A stretch of DNA of 53,790 bases. Source: Ferrimicrobium acidiphilum DSM 19497 (GTDB taxonomy: Bacteria; Actinomycetota; Acidimicrobiia; Acidimicrobiales; Acidimicrobiaceae). Under the pieces are notes generated by a model. That model was not told the origin of the DNA and did not search any database. It was given only the letters and a program-made list of their open reading frames with translations. Location of the stretch: NCBI RefSeq assembly GCF_000949255.1, contig NZ_JXUW01000020.1, positions 1-53,790 on the forward strand, read 5' to 3'. Shown piece by piece: positions 23,801-33,059 of this stretch (positions within the stretch are counted from its first letter, which is position 1; each line of letters begins with the position of its first letter). The position numbers and the translations under genes were made by a program.

Positions 23801-24029
23801 AGGGGTGTTACTAGGTTAGCGGTATTGGACTAGAGAACAGTTTTGCCAATGTACATTTCCACCCTGCCGCCGTCCAATCCTTGCCCACATTTCTGCCCAC
23901 ATTTTCACGCGTTAAGCTATGTGAAGATGTGTTGGGCGGTCGACTCACAACGCTATGACGTGCACTTATGCGTTTAGATACGTCGAAAGATTGTTGGTGG
24001 ATGTAACTCTTAAATAACCTCCAACTGCG
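23801..24029. other. non-coding stretch with degenerate repeat
   Basis: Positions about 23880-23970 resemble 12450-12530 (TTGCCCACATTT, GACGTGCACTTATGC against GACGTGCTCTTATGC). No gene is visible. Confidence 0.4.
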
Positions 24030-24299
24030 TTATGCGACCGGTGGAAAATTAATGGTTATCGCAATGGTGCTCCCGACCGTTAGCGAAAAGGTTGATCCCT
24101 TAGCGAGCTTTGCTACAATTTCATCTAGCTTGTCAAGAAGGCGTGTGACTCAACCCTGTAGCCTGTCCACGATGTCCTCAACCGGGCCCCGAGATCTGAT
24201 AAAATCGTACTTTCGCGGATGGCGTAAACCTTGGTTAATTGTGGTGACAACAGCCGTTGCGTGTGCAAGTGCCTGGTGAGCTGTCGTGTTATCGGTCAC
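24030..24299 (-). pseudogene. small unknown gene with in-frame TGA
   Basis: GTG 24299 follows AGTAGAG. The frame reads (V)TDNTTAHQALAHATAVVTTINQ and IRSRGPVEDIVDRLQG, then TGA at 24150-24152, then VTRLLDKLDEIVAKLAKGSTF and ITINFPPVA to a TAA at 24030. Coding character is equally good on both sides of the TGA, and the alternation of helix-forming residues continues across it, so Trp is a natural guess for the lost residue. I do not recognise the 89-codon product. It lies just downstream of an IS607 tnpA remnant. Confidence 0.45.
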
Positions 24300-24358
24300 C
24301 TCTACTCTCTACATACAGTCGAGATGTGCCTCAACCGTTTTGTAGGCCTTAGTGTTGT

Positions 24359-24621
24359 TCATGCCTGAATCCGCTCCAAATTACATATACATTGAACCGC
24401 CTCGGGGTCTACGGAGACCAAGAGCGGTTCAGGTTTTCGATCCACAAAAGATACCGATGCATATATGACCGCAAACTTAGGGGCAGGTGGTGGCTCTAAG
24501 TCTCCTACCAGTACAAGTTGATCTACCTTGTGCGCAGGTACAGGAGAATTCCTGGTACGACAACACTTGTATCCGTTTGAGGGTGTATGCCCTGGGAAAG
24601 TGCCCACTGACGCGAGTTCAT
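24359..24621 (-). pseudogene. IS607-family serine recombinase (TnpA) remnant
   Basis: ATG 24621 starts MNSRQWALSQGIHPQTDTS, the MerR-like helix-turn-helix head of IS607 TnpA (relatives read REWAEAQGIHPQTAYRWF). A frameshift then moves to PVPAHKVDQLVLVGDLEPPPAP and FAVIYASVSFVDRKPEP, where the catalytic motif YARVSS should be; the nucleophile region reads YASVSF. It ends before the rest of the resolvase domain. TTGACG and TACGAT with 16-bp spacing lie just upstream and may be its promoter. No tnpB follows, but a tnpB tail lies at 51196. Confidence 0.65.
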
Positions 24622-24888
24622 TATATCGTATTACAGTACATCCGTACGTCAACTGTTGCAACCCCTTGGGCCAGATCGTGGGGACATCCAATCGATCGAA
24701 CCTACCTCAAACTCTCGCGCGGATGCGGGAGCAGCGAACACCACAACCAGCTGCTCAGTGACATGCTAACCCCAGCGACATCCTCAAGGCCGTAACGGGC
24801 AAACAATTCGCTGTTCTGGGAGACTCAGCTGATCTGAGCACACGGAAGGGCCGCTAATGCATTTGGGTGTGGCTCTCCTCAAGGGACG

Positions 24889-26392
24889 TCATGCAGCCCT
24901 GGGAATGACGTTGTTTGCGTAACGGGAACGGTGGACGCGTTCGTGCTCGCGGGACAGGTGGAAGCGCCAGTAGTCGTCGAAGTCGCCGTTGGAGCGAACG
25001 ACGCGTAACTTGAGGATCGCTTCTGCGCCGTCGACCGACCAGCGTGCGCCGGTCACGTCGAATCTGTCCTTCACGATGTGTCGGCACGCGCCTTCGATAA
25101 TACCGGTATTGATCGGCCAACCCCCTGCGAGTGCTGTCGGGTAGTCGAGGTAGGCGGCCTTGTTGGTAAGGTATCTGGCACAGGCATCGGCGCCTTTGCG
25201 ATCCGAGGCCATCAGGCCTTCGCTCGAGGCACGTCTGCGGATCCCTGCCGCTACGTTGCGTGCCCCTCCATCGAGGATCGCCAATACTCTCGTGCGCACC
25301 CAGGCCTCAGCTCGTGGATCCCCCTCGTCAAAGAAGCACCACGTGGCTGTCCAGAGATACTCCAGTACGTGGATCAGATCGATGATGATCGTCACGTTGA
25401 TCTTTCGCTTGAGTGCTTGTGCCTTGATGCAGTCGATCTGGTGATTGTTCCCATCGACGAGTGCAACCCAGGTACGGAGATGCTCTGGGTCCCTTCGCTC
25501 TGCCTCGTCGAAGACGTCTCTGATCACCGGGGCTGCATCTTCGAGCACGCTGGCGCACAACCACTTGTGGTTAGCCTCTGGTCCTTTGACCTGCTCATCG
25601 TCCCTCGATGCCATGACATCGGTCGGCTTACGGGGAACTGGAGTCACATCGTAGACCGCCCCAATCTCAGCCATGCGTTTTCTTCCACGCTTCTCGCCCC
25701 TAGACAGGCGACCCTTGAGCTTAGAGGAGGCATCATCAGCTGCCTTCTTTGTCGCCCCTCTTAAGTGCCTCGGGACGCATCACGATACCCTTGTCATCGA
25801 CCGAGAGCACTAGGACGTCACCGGGAGCGCACTCGGGTACTGAGCGCTCGGCATAGAAGGCGTCGACGTCTGAGGCGCCACGTTTGGCCAAGGACTCCAC
25901 CTGGCGCTTGCCGACCTTTTGGCCGGTTCCTCGCTCAATCGCGGCGGTTGCCTCGTCATAGGAGCCACGTGACGCCTCGATCGCCGACCATCGCCTGAGG
26001 CCATGCGAGTGCTTCTCTTCGGGCAGGTTCAACGAGGCGTCGACTAGATGAAGGTTCTCCTCGCCGCGCTGGCGGTAGGCGAACCGTCTGACACGTACCT
26101 CGCCAAAGACGGTGCAAAGGGCTCGGTGGTGTCCAACCTCGATGCTGTCCCGTGGAGTCCCCGCGGAGTCGACAACACCTTCGACACGGGCCTCGCGCTG
26201 TGCCCGCAGATCGAGGTGGTCCTGGAACAACCGGCGAAACAGCTCACGGCTCGACACCTCGAGCCGGGCTTCGAGGGAACCGTGGTCCAATACGAAGGCC
26301 TCCTCTCCGTCCAAGAAATCGACAACCGACTCGAAGTGCTCGCGCGACGAGCAGAAATTCGCATCACCCAGGATCCCAACTGTCCCGTTCAC
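24889..26392 (-). pseudogene. ISKra4-family transposase, split by one frameshift
   Basis: The first part (26392-25736) starts at a GTG overlapping the preceding stop and reads through HRALCTVFGEVRVRRFAYRQRGEENLHLVD and VLVLSVDDKGIVMRPEALKRGDK. A one-base shift near 25740 is needed to enter KAADDASSKLKGRL and the second part, which continues AEIGAVYDVTPVPR, TWVALVDGNNHQ, TIIIDLIHVLEYLW, PINTGIIEGACRHIVKDRFD and GARWSVDGAEAILKLR. The DDE residues appear to be DDKG, DGNNHQ/DLIHV and EGACRH. The break lies at ACAAAGAAGG and would require a +1 shift, so it is a mutation, a sequencing error or an unusual programmed event. Confidence 0.8.
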
Positions 26393-26661
26393 CGTCGATC
26401 GCTCGCTCTGGTGGCCCGCACCCGGGCGACAAGCTCGTCCAGCTCGACCTGGGCCTCGGCTGCGAGATCGTTGACGCTCTTTCGGTAGCGGGCCACCGCC
26501 TGGGCCACCTCTTCGACCTCCTCGGGACGCAAGGTGAGCATCTTGGTTCGACCTGCGACGCTATAGGAGAGCGCAGGACTCTCGTGGGGGTCACCCGCGG
26601 CACACCGGCAGCTCGGCTTGCCGCACTTTCGTCGCAGCGTGATGAGCGAGCCGGGCAACAC
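26389..26661 (-). CDS. DUF6788-like accessory protein of the ISKra4 element
   Basis: The protein has about 90 residues with LPGSLITLRRKCGKPSCRCAAGDPHESPALSYSVAGRTK: two close cysteines plus a basic Gly-rich strand, as in DUF6788 proteins that commonly precede ISKra4-like transposases. Its stop overlaps the transposase start (GTGA). A strong GGAGGTGGC precedes an ATG at about 26699 (MMSRLAKTKSSEG), but that frame is one base off. Either a frameshift has split the N-terminus, or translation begins at GTG/TTG near 26661. Confidence 0.6.
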   Translation of the reverse strand: MLPGSLITLRRKCGKPSCRCAAGDPHESPALSYSVAGRTKMLTLRPEEVEEVAQAVARYRKSVNDLAAEAQVELDELVARVRATRASDRR

Positions 26662-26864
26662 CCTCGGAGCTTTTCGTTTTGGCCAAGCGCGACATCATGC
26701 CACCTCCAGTCTGTTAGTGCCAGCCTAACAGACCTACACCCCAAAAGGCCTCGGATGGTGGATTATGCAAAGAATCGGGGGGTGCCTGCAAGAGGATCAA
26801 CGGCTCATTGACGGAGAAACCCCTAATCACAGGTCCCTCCAGGAGAGCCACACCCAATGCATTT

Positions 26865-27047
26865 GTAGTCCAAAGGGGTTCTCTTCTCGGCGTAACTCCA
26901 CATTCGTCCAAGTGCGTTCCTTGACGGGGTTCGCATAACGGTGTCCGGCCGAGGATCTGCGGAATTCGGCTCACGATCACTGCATTCATCGGCCAATTAA
27001 GGCTGCATAATTCGGGATAGCATCCTTGCAATCATCGGTGTAGAGCT
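26865..27047. other. intergenic region
   Basis: No gene visible; it separates the ISKra4 element from the DUF4143 ATPase gene. Confidence 0.35.
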
Positions 27048-28337
27048 ATGATAGCAGTCATGGATACCGTTGCAGTACTCGGACGTGCGTACCGGTCGCG
27101 AGTGATCGACATGGCGCTACTTCGCGCGCTGAGCGCGGCCGGTGCTGTGGTAGTCGAAGGTGCCAGGGCCAGCGGCAAGACAATGACCACCCTGCATGCC
27201 GCAAATTCCTATACATTCATCGACGATGCTGACGTACAACGCACCCTGGAGATCGCGCCACGCTCGGTGCTCGAGGGGGACGCTCCACGACTGCTCGACG
27301 AATGGCAAGTCAACCCCGAGCTCTGGAACCTGGTTCGACGCGCCGTCGATGCGACCGCGGAACCTGGGAGGTTCATTCTTACCGGGTCTGCTATACCCGC
27401 CGACGACATCACCCGCCACACGGGGGCAGGCAGGTTCATCCGACTTCGCCAACGGACGATGACCTGGTCGGAGAAGTTGGATGGAGCTGCTTGTCAGGTA
27501 AGTATCGCCAGACTGTTTGAGGGTGAGCGACCGGCCACGGATATGAAGGCCAGCATCGAACTCGACGAGGTAATCGAGAATATCCTGCGGCCTGGTTTCC
27601 CCGCCATGACGGCGCTCGGGCTCGAACAGTCCGCAGACCGCCTTAGGGCCTACATCGACGACGTTGCACGCACGGATATCAGACGACTGGCCGACGTGCG
27701 GCATGAGCCGGACGTGATCAAACAACTGATTGCTGCGCTGGCCCGGTCCATCGCTTCCGAGGTAACCAACAGAACCCTTGCCGCCGACGTGCGAGCGGTA
27801 GCGCCGACGATCGACGTCGAGACCATCAGCGGCTACATCAAACTGTTGCAGCGACTGTTCATCGTCGAACCCCAACAGCCCTGGGCGCCAAAGCTACGAT
27901 CCCGGGCTCGGCTGCGTGTCTCGCCGAAGCTTCACTTGGTCGATGCATCGCTCGCAGCGGCGGCACTCGGAGCAGGACCGGGACAGTTGCGTAGTGATCT
28001 GGAAACATTAGGAATGCTCTTCGAGAGTGCGGTGATCCATGACCTGATGGTGTTCGCGTCTGCAATCGGCGGCGAAGTCCGCCACTACCGAGACTCGAAC
28101 GGCAAGGAGATCGACGCGATCGTCACACTTACCGATGGACGTTGGGGAGCAGTCGAGGTCAAGCTCGGCGGGGCACAGATGCTGGCTGGGATCAAGTCGT
28201 TGCGCGACGTCATCGACCAGATCGACACTGACGCCGTTGGCGAACCAACCTTCCGTCTTGTCGTCACCGGCACCGGTCCGGTCCTCATCGCGGACGATGG
28301 CACCGTAATCGCCCCACTGAGTGCTCTCGCGCCCTAA
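27048..28337 (+). CDS. AAA_14/DUF4143-family ATPase
   Basis: The product is 429 residues (alternative start ATG 27060). The N-terminal ATPase domain has Walker A VEGARASGKT and Walker B PRLLDEWQVNPELW, followed by RFILTGSAIP (sensor 1), as in the AAA_14 family. The C-terminal DUF4143 part contains YIKLLQRLFIVEPQQPWAPKLRS and ends with an endonuclease-like signature: RDSNGKEIDAIV followed by WGAVEVKLGG (D-x(n)-E-x-K). Proteins of this type are widespread in mobile or defence islands, but their role is unclear. The gene is intact and its GC content is higher than that of its surroundings. Confidence 0.8.
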   Translation: MIAVMDTVAVLGRAYRSRVIDMALLRALSAAGAVVVEGARASGKTMTTLHAANSYTFIDDADVQRTLEIAPRSVLEGDAPRLLDEWQVNPELWNLVRRAVDATAEPGRFILTGSAIPADDITRHTGAGRFIRLRQRTMTWSEKLDGAACQVSIARLFEGERPATDMKASIELDEVIENILRPGFPAMTALGLEQSADRLRAYIDDVARTDIRRLADVRHEPDVIKQLIAALARSIASEVTNRTLAADVRAVAPTIDVETISGYIKLLQRLFIVEPQQPWAPKLRSRARLRVSPKLHLVDASLAAAALGAGPGQLRSDLETLGMLFESAVIHDLMVFASAIGGEVRHYRDSNGKEIDAIVTLTDGRWGAVEVKLGGAQMLAGIKSLRDVIDQIDTDAVGEPTFRLVVTGTGPVLIADDGTVIAPLSALAP

Positions 28338-28570
28338 TCGCAGTTAAATGCAGGCTCGACGGGCTAGAGTTGCCCGTCAGCGCGCAAAGCCCGATGCAGC
28401 TGCGTTTGCCGTCTCCCGGCGTACCTTTCTCGGTGCAGTAGCAGATCAGGACAGTGACCAACGGCCGGTGTCCGGTGCCAGCGGCGATCGACTGGAGGAG
28501 ATACTTGTAGCCGTCCCCACCCGCCATCAAGTGCATCAAGACCGTCACGCCGGTCAGGTGCCTCCGCGAC
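28330..28570 (-). pseudogene. TrwC/TraA-type relaxase, N-terminal fragment
   Basis: The frame reads LTGVTVLMHLMAGGDGYKYLLQSIAAGTGHRP and then CYCTEKGTPGDGK. Actinobacterial MobF relaxases begin in the same way (a short strand, then L-x-AGDGYxYL, then YYxxKGxxPGxW). The match is lost after about 80 residues, and the catalytic histidine triad, the following domains and the helicase part are absent. If correct, this is the relic of a conjugative plasmid or ICE. The similarity is by memory and limited in length. Confidence 0.45.
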
Positions 28571-28789
28571 ATGGCCTGGGTAATGTAGCCGAGTGATATA
28601 GAGGCCATGCGATCTGTACTGGCTCCCTTCCTGCGGCAGCGCGTGAACAAACGCTGTGGTAACTGCAAAACGCTGAGACCCCAACGATGGGCTCTGAAGG
28701 CAGTAGAGTCTGCGTCGACCTTCGTCCTCTGACGATGCGGCCTGAGACTGCCACGCTTGCCCTCTGCCCTACCTACAAGACTTCGTTAC

Positions 28790-29115
28790 AGTCCTCCAAT
28801 CTGCCGGGAACCCTGACTCCGGCAACCGTATGCTCAAGGTCGGTTACAACACAGGACCACTCAGCGTCGACTTCCAAGAGTGGAGGTGAGCTGGTGGCGG
28901 CCTCGATCGGTCCGGATCTCGCCCAGATCGCGTAGAAGAACCTCACTCCGTTCCCCAACTCCCGAGTCGAAATGGACAAATGCGAAGACTGGCTGCCACC
29001 CGACGCGAAGTTCGACACCGTAGTCTGCGCAGTAGCGTTCCACTGGTTGGATCCGGGCATCCGGTTGCCGAAATTGGCCAAAACGCCGCGTGGTAAAGGG
29101 ACCCTAGAATCCCAC
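28790..29115 (+). pseudogene. class I SAM-dependent methyltransferase remnant
   Basis: Frames around 28880-29110 encode GGELVAASIGPDLAQIA, TAG, KNLTPFPNSRVE, then CEDWLPPDAKFDTVVCAVAFHWLDPGIRLPKLAKTPRGKGTLE. These correspond to motif II and to the FDxVxxxxAxHWxDP and post-motif region of the methyltransferase fold. The glycine-rich SAM-binding motif upstream is out of frame or gone. Stops and frameshifts exclude function. Confidence 0.6.
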
Positions 29116-29236
29116 GCCGCCACCATGCAAGACCAGGCGCAGCGGGCTTCTTCAATGACACACAGCCGTACAAATTGAAGTGTGGTCTAAGTGCAATATC
29201 ACTTAGTTAAGGTCATCTTGTGCATGAACTTGGTTC

Positions 29237-29929
29237 ATGCCAAGAGTCGGTCAGGTCAAGGTTCCCGATGGCGAGCGTCTCACGGATCGGATAGCCATCG
29301 GGGTATTGACCTCGATGTTTCCGCCAACGCTCATCGACGAGGTAATCCAGAGGGCTGGGAGGGTAGAGCAACGTCATCGGTTGCTCCCAGCGCGGGTGGT
29401 CGTGTATTTCACCCTTGCGATGTGCCTATGGGCCGATGAGGGTTATGAGGAGGTTGCCCGGCTACCCGTCGGTGGCTTAAAGCATATGGCCCGCTGGCGA
29501 GGAGACTGGCAAGTGCCGAGCTCTGGGGCACTCACCCAGGCGCGTGCCCGGCTCGGTGGTGAGGTGATGAAGATGTTGTTTGAGCGGATTGCCTCACCGA
29601 CGGGTACCGAGTCCTCGGTCGGCTCGTGGTGGCGGGGCTTACGGCTCGTAGCGATCGATGGGACCGTGTTTGACCTACCAGACACCGAGGCGAACTCGGC
29701 TCACTTCGGTCGACCGGGGAGTAGTCGGGGTGAGATGCAAGGGGCCTTCCCCCAGGCTCGGGTGGTAGCACTCGTCGAATGTGGAACGCACGCGATTATC
29801 GGTGCTGAGATCGGCGCATGCTCTACGGGAGAGACCACCTTGGCTCGTTCGCTGTTCAAGAAACTAAACCTAGAAGCACCGACGCACCCGGAGAATTGGT
29901 CCCCCAAAACTGAAGAAAGTGCCCCCTGA
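29237..29929 (+). pseudogene. IS4-family transposase, N-terminal half
   Basis: From ATG 29237 (MPRVGQVKVPDGERLTDRIAIGVLTSMFPP) the sequence follows the IS4-type N-terminal domain (VVVYFTLAMCLWADEGYEEVARLP). It enters the DDE core with LVAIDGTVFDLPDTEANSAHFGRPG (first Asp) and GAFPQARVVALVECGTHAIIGA (second-Asp region altered). It ends at about 29895, where the IS1380 end begins, so roughly half of the ~430-residue protein is present. The missing half resembles the remnant at 23350-23800. Confidence 0.8.
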
Positions 29930-31400
29930 GCTGGTAGAATAGGTGTATAGAAGCATCCAAAACGACCAACCAAGGAGAACACTTTCTGTGACACAATCTT
30001 ACCACACGCCAGAGGCTATCGAGGTTGCATTTGACGATGAGAATCTGGTCGCTAATGCTGGACTCCTTCTAGTCTCCACCCTTGCTTCCAAGCTTGGCCT
30101 AGATGCTCTCATCTCCGAGCGGGTCGATCTCACCGGTCGAGTGGGTGGAGCCAATCCGGCGAGTAAGTCATTGACCCTCATTCATGCGATGGTGGCGGGA
30201 GCCTCGCATATCGACCATATAGATATGTTGAGAGCCGGGGCATCTTCGAAGCTGCTTCCGTTTCGGGTAGTAGCTCCCTCTACCCTTGGTACCTACTTGC
30301 GCTCCTTTACCTCATGTCACGTTCGTCAGTTAGACGAGGTGATCGAGGAAGAGCTCACCCGTGCTTGGACAATGGGCCTGGCCCCGGGAGACGATCCCCT
30401 GGTGATTGACATCGACTCCACTATCTGTGAGGTATATGGGTATCACAAGCAGGGAGCAGCCTATGGCTATACCAAGAAGCTTGGCTATCACCCACTCTTG
30501 GCGGTTCGCTCTGATACTGGTGAGGTACTTCATTGTCGAATGCGAAAGGGTTCAGCCAATACACAACGGGGAAGCAAACGCTTTGTTCAAGAACTCATCG
30601 CTAGGTGTCGACGCATCGGTGCAACAGGCAAGATCACCATCCGCTTTGACCCTGGGTATCAATCAGAGGCGACCTTGAAAGAGTTAGAACGTCTAGGCAT
30701 CTCTTACACCATGGCGGTTCGTGCCAACGCCAAGGGGATAAAGTCGCTGGTAGAGGAGATCAGTAAGGACTCCTGGGTAGCTATTGACTACACCGAGAAC
30801 GGTGAGGCCCAAGTAGCCGAGACCACCTATAAGGGCAGACGACTCATTATCCGTCGTACCCGCCTCATTGGTGACCAGGCAGAGCTCTTTCCTAACTGGA
30901 GATACTTCGGGTTTGTGACCGACTTGGAAGGTCCAGCCATTGAGCTGGATCAGTTCCATCGGAACCGAGCACGGATTGAACTCTCCATCAAAGATCTCAA
31001 AGAGGGAGCAGGACTAGAACACATCCCCTCTGGTAAGTTTCATGCCAATGGAGCATGGCTAGCCCATGCGGTGATCGCCCATAACCTCACCCGTCAGGTG
31101 AGCTACCTTGGTACCATTACCCCTCGAGAGTCCATGGTCATAGCCCGTACTTTTCGCAACCACTTCATCTCGCTTGTCGGGCGCCTTGTCAACCGATCGG
31201 GAAAGATGATACTGCGCACTCCGGCTCGTTGGCCATGGGCCAAGGCCTTCATAAGAGCACTCATCACCCTCCGAACACTCGAACCAGTTCCCATCTAGGG
31301 AACTACTTCCGACTCGAAAGCGCGGTCGGGCAACACTCTCCATGCGCCCCACAAATGAAACACCAAATCAGATCCTTAACCCACCACGCCTAACTCTGGG
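29895..31400 (+). mobile_element. IS1380-family insertion sequence
   Basis: The element interrupts the IS4 transposase gene. Its left ~100 bp (CCAAAACTGAAGAAAGTGCC, GAAGCATCCAAAACGACCA) recur in diverged form at 35520-35610. I could not define matching inverted repeats, so both boundaries are approximate. Confidence 0.65.
29988..31298 (+). CDS. IS1380-family transposase
   Basis: GTG 29988 has AAGGAG at a good distance; upstream codons are non-coding. The protein has 436 residues. Typical IS1380 features are ANAGLLLVSTLASKLGLDALI and HIDHIDMLRAG near the start, the DDE Asp in PLVIDIDSTICEVYGYHKQGAAYGYTKKLG, the second Asp in IRFDPGYQ, and the final region PAIELDQFHRNRARIELSIKDLKEGAGLEHIPSG with catalytic Glu. 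The frame is intact and the gene could encode an active transposase. Confidence 0.92.
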   Translation: MTQSYHTPEAIEVAFDDENLVANAGLLLVSTLASKLGLDALISERVDLTGRVGGANPASKSLTLIHAMVAGASHIDHIDMLRAGASSKLLPFRVVAPSTLGTYLRSFTSCHVRQLDEVIEEELTRAWTMGLAPGDDPLVIDIDSTICEVYGYHKQGAAYGYTKKLGYHPLLAVRSDTGEVLHCRMRKGSANTQRGSKRFVQELIARCRRIGATGKITIRFDPGYQSEATLKELERLGISYTMAVRANAKGIKSLVEEISKDSWVAIDYTENGEAQVAETTYKGRRLIIRRTRLIGDQAELFPNWRYFGFVTDLEGPAIELDQFHRNRARIELSIKDLKEGAGLEHIPSGKFHANGAWLAHAVIAHNLTRQVSYLGTITPRESMVIARTFRNHFISLVGRLVNRSGKMILRTPARWPWAKAFIRALITLRTLEPVPI

Positions 31401-31598
31401 TCAGAACCGATCCAGAACCCCGGGTTAACTCAACGGCACAAAGTCACAGCCTGAGGGCCACCGATGCACCCCGAAACCGGGTTGGTCGGTGGATCCACAA
31501 GCGCCGGGAACTCCTGGTCCATCCAACCACGACACTCCCAGGCCTACCATCGTCAAGCGGATGAACCCTTCAAGTTCGAGCTGCTGGACTGGAATAGG
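31401..31598. other. non-coding stretch
   Basis: No recognised gene; a plus-strand frame at 31464-31667 is the shadow of the surface-protein tail on the other strand. Confidence 0.35.
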
Positions 31599-32531
31599 TT
31601 ACGGGGCGACTCTGCGCCTCTTATAGCGCTGACGGACTTCCATGACGCTGATGCCGGCGATACCTAATCCGGCGAGTCCCAGCCCCACCAAACCACCTCC
31701 GAGTTCAATGTCCCAGCCGTTATCGAGTGGCGCTTGTGGTGGACCGGTGACGAGTCACACCGGAGTGGGTGCCGAGCTTTGGGACGCACTCACCGGTGCG
31801 ACGACCCGATGACCCGTCGGCGAGATGTAAGAGCCTGGGATGCGGCCAGTTTTAGACAATGGTGTTGAAGGAGTCACGACAAGCGGTGTCGTGTTAGGTC
31901 GGTGACTGGATGTGGGTGCACTCTGGCTCGCCACGATTCTATAGCTGATGGTCGCCGACTTGCCATTCCAGGCGTTGCCAAAGCCCTCTCCACTGGCCAA
32001 CTCGACCGCGAGGGGTATGGAAACCTGCTGGTTTGGGGCGACATCATTCGCGATGGGCAGCGTGATGTTCTCAAGTGATGGTAGTGTGAGTGGCGAGGAT
32101 AGACCAAGACTGTTGGACGAGCCGGGATCGAGACGGTAGGTGATCGTCCCCTTGGGGGTGGTCACCAAGAATTCGAGTTGCCCAAGGTCTCCAAACACCT
32201 TCAGCGTATCTGTAACTCCGGTGAACTGGAGATCAAAATTCTCCGGTAGGTCACCCGTATTAGACAGTGTGAGTGGAACCGTGTTGGTTGGTACACCCGG
32301 GAGGAGGTTGGTCGCTTGGAGGCTCCCGTTAGTAAGACTGATGCCGACCGATGCGCTCGCAAACTGGCTCGCTGGAGCCGGAAAGGCGCCTTGGCCAAAG
32401 AAAGAGAAGCTCGCTATTGAGGCCGAGCCTCCAACGGCGATTGCGATCCAGCCTAACCTCGTGAACCGTGGCCATACTATTGCGGGTCTGCCTCTATATT
32501 CCACCGCGACACCCTTTGCTGACGAATGCAC
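31599..32531 (-). CDS. CalY/TasA-like exported protein with TGA before its membrane anchor
   Basis: The frame starts near 32531 (GTG) with a late signal/anchor segment, LGWIAIAVGGSASIASFSFFGQGAFPAPASQFASA. The mature part (SVGISLTNGSLQATNLLPGVPTNTVPLTLSNTG, TYRLDPGSS) has the beta-sandwich look of CalY/TasA or camelysin-type fibre proteins. A Thr/Ser/Pro-rich stalk ends in TGA at 31755-31757. In the same frame 51 sense codons follow to TAA 31599: LVTGPPQAPLDNGWDIELGG, a hydrophobic helix (GLVGLGLAGLGIAGISV) and a basic tail (RQRYKRRR), a classical C-terminal wall or membrane anchor. The TGA is either a nonsense mutation that frees the protein or is read through in part. Confidence 0.65.
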
Positions 32532-32541
32532 TGTTTTGACG

Positions 32542-33059
32542 AGTACACAACGATGAGTTTATGGAGGTTAGTAAAGCAGGTCAACACATTTGATAGCTTC
32601 GGTCTGCTTATCTGAAAGATTTAGCAGATTAGCTATTGAGGTGACACTCTCGGTTGTCCGCGTCGATGCCATGGCATTGACTTGGTGCAGCCAGGAACGG
32701 AGACAACGGCTGAAGTCGGTGGGCCGTGTGTGATGCGCTCATACAAGACCTGGCATAGAGGATCGGCCTAGGTAGAGACAGATGTCCAATCGGGTCCCAG
32801 AATCCTAAAGCCACACGCCTCGACGAGTGGCTCCTTGTTATACACACAGCCGTTCAACTAGGCTGGACGAATCGCCCCAGGTTTTACGGATACCCGAGGA
32901 GGTGCATTCTTTGGCCCTCAACGGTTCCGCGCCAAACTTGTGGCGCGCTCGCGACCACAAGACAAGACAGCTACTACTCCTGACAGCCTCGATCACTAGC
33001 CTTACATTATTCGGCTGATTCTGCAACGTCATAGGAACTTATGGTAATCTACAACCGAA
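32542..33059. other. long non-coding stretch
   Basis: About 500 bp without a supported gene. Short frames on both strands (for example 32629-32847 and 32838-33032) lack starts and domains. Confidence 0.4.

Larger units (their letters stand above)
24865..26855 (-). mobile_element. ISKra4-family insertion sequence with 9-bp target duplication
   Basis: The ends are inverted repeats: GGGTGTGGCTCTCCT on the left (24865) and its complement on the right (ending 26855), extending to about 23 bp with two mismatches (CAAGGGAC against GGAGGGAC). They are bounded by the perfect direct repeat AATGCATTT at 24856-24864 and 26856-26864. The 1991-bp element carries two genes on the minus strand. Perfect target duplication argues for a fairly recent insertion. 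Confidence 0.85.

Noticed and set aside
24052-24279. Plus-strand frame at 24052-24279
   Set aside because: The minus strand has a ribosome-binding site and consistent coding character over 89 codons, broken only by one TGA.
25078-26811. Long plus-strand frames across the ISKra4 element
   Set aside because: They mirror the transposase on the minus strand, whose motifs are unmistakable.
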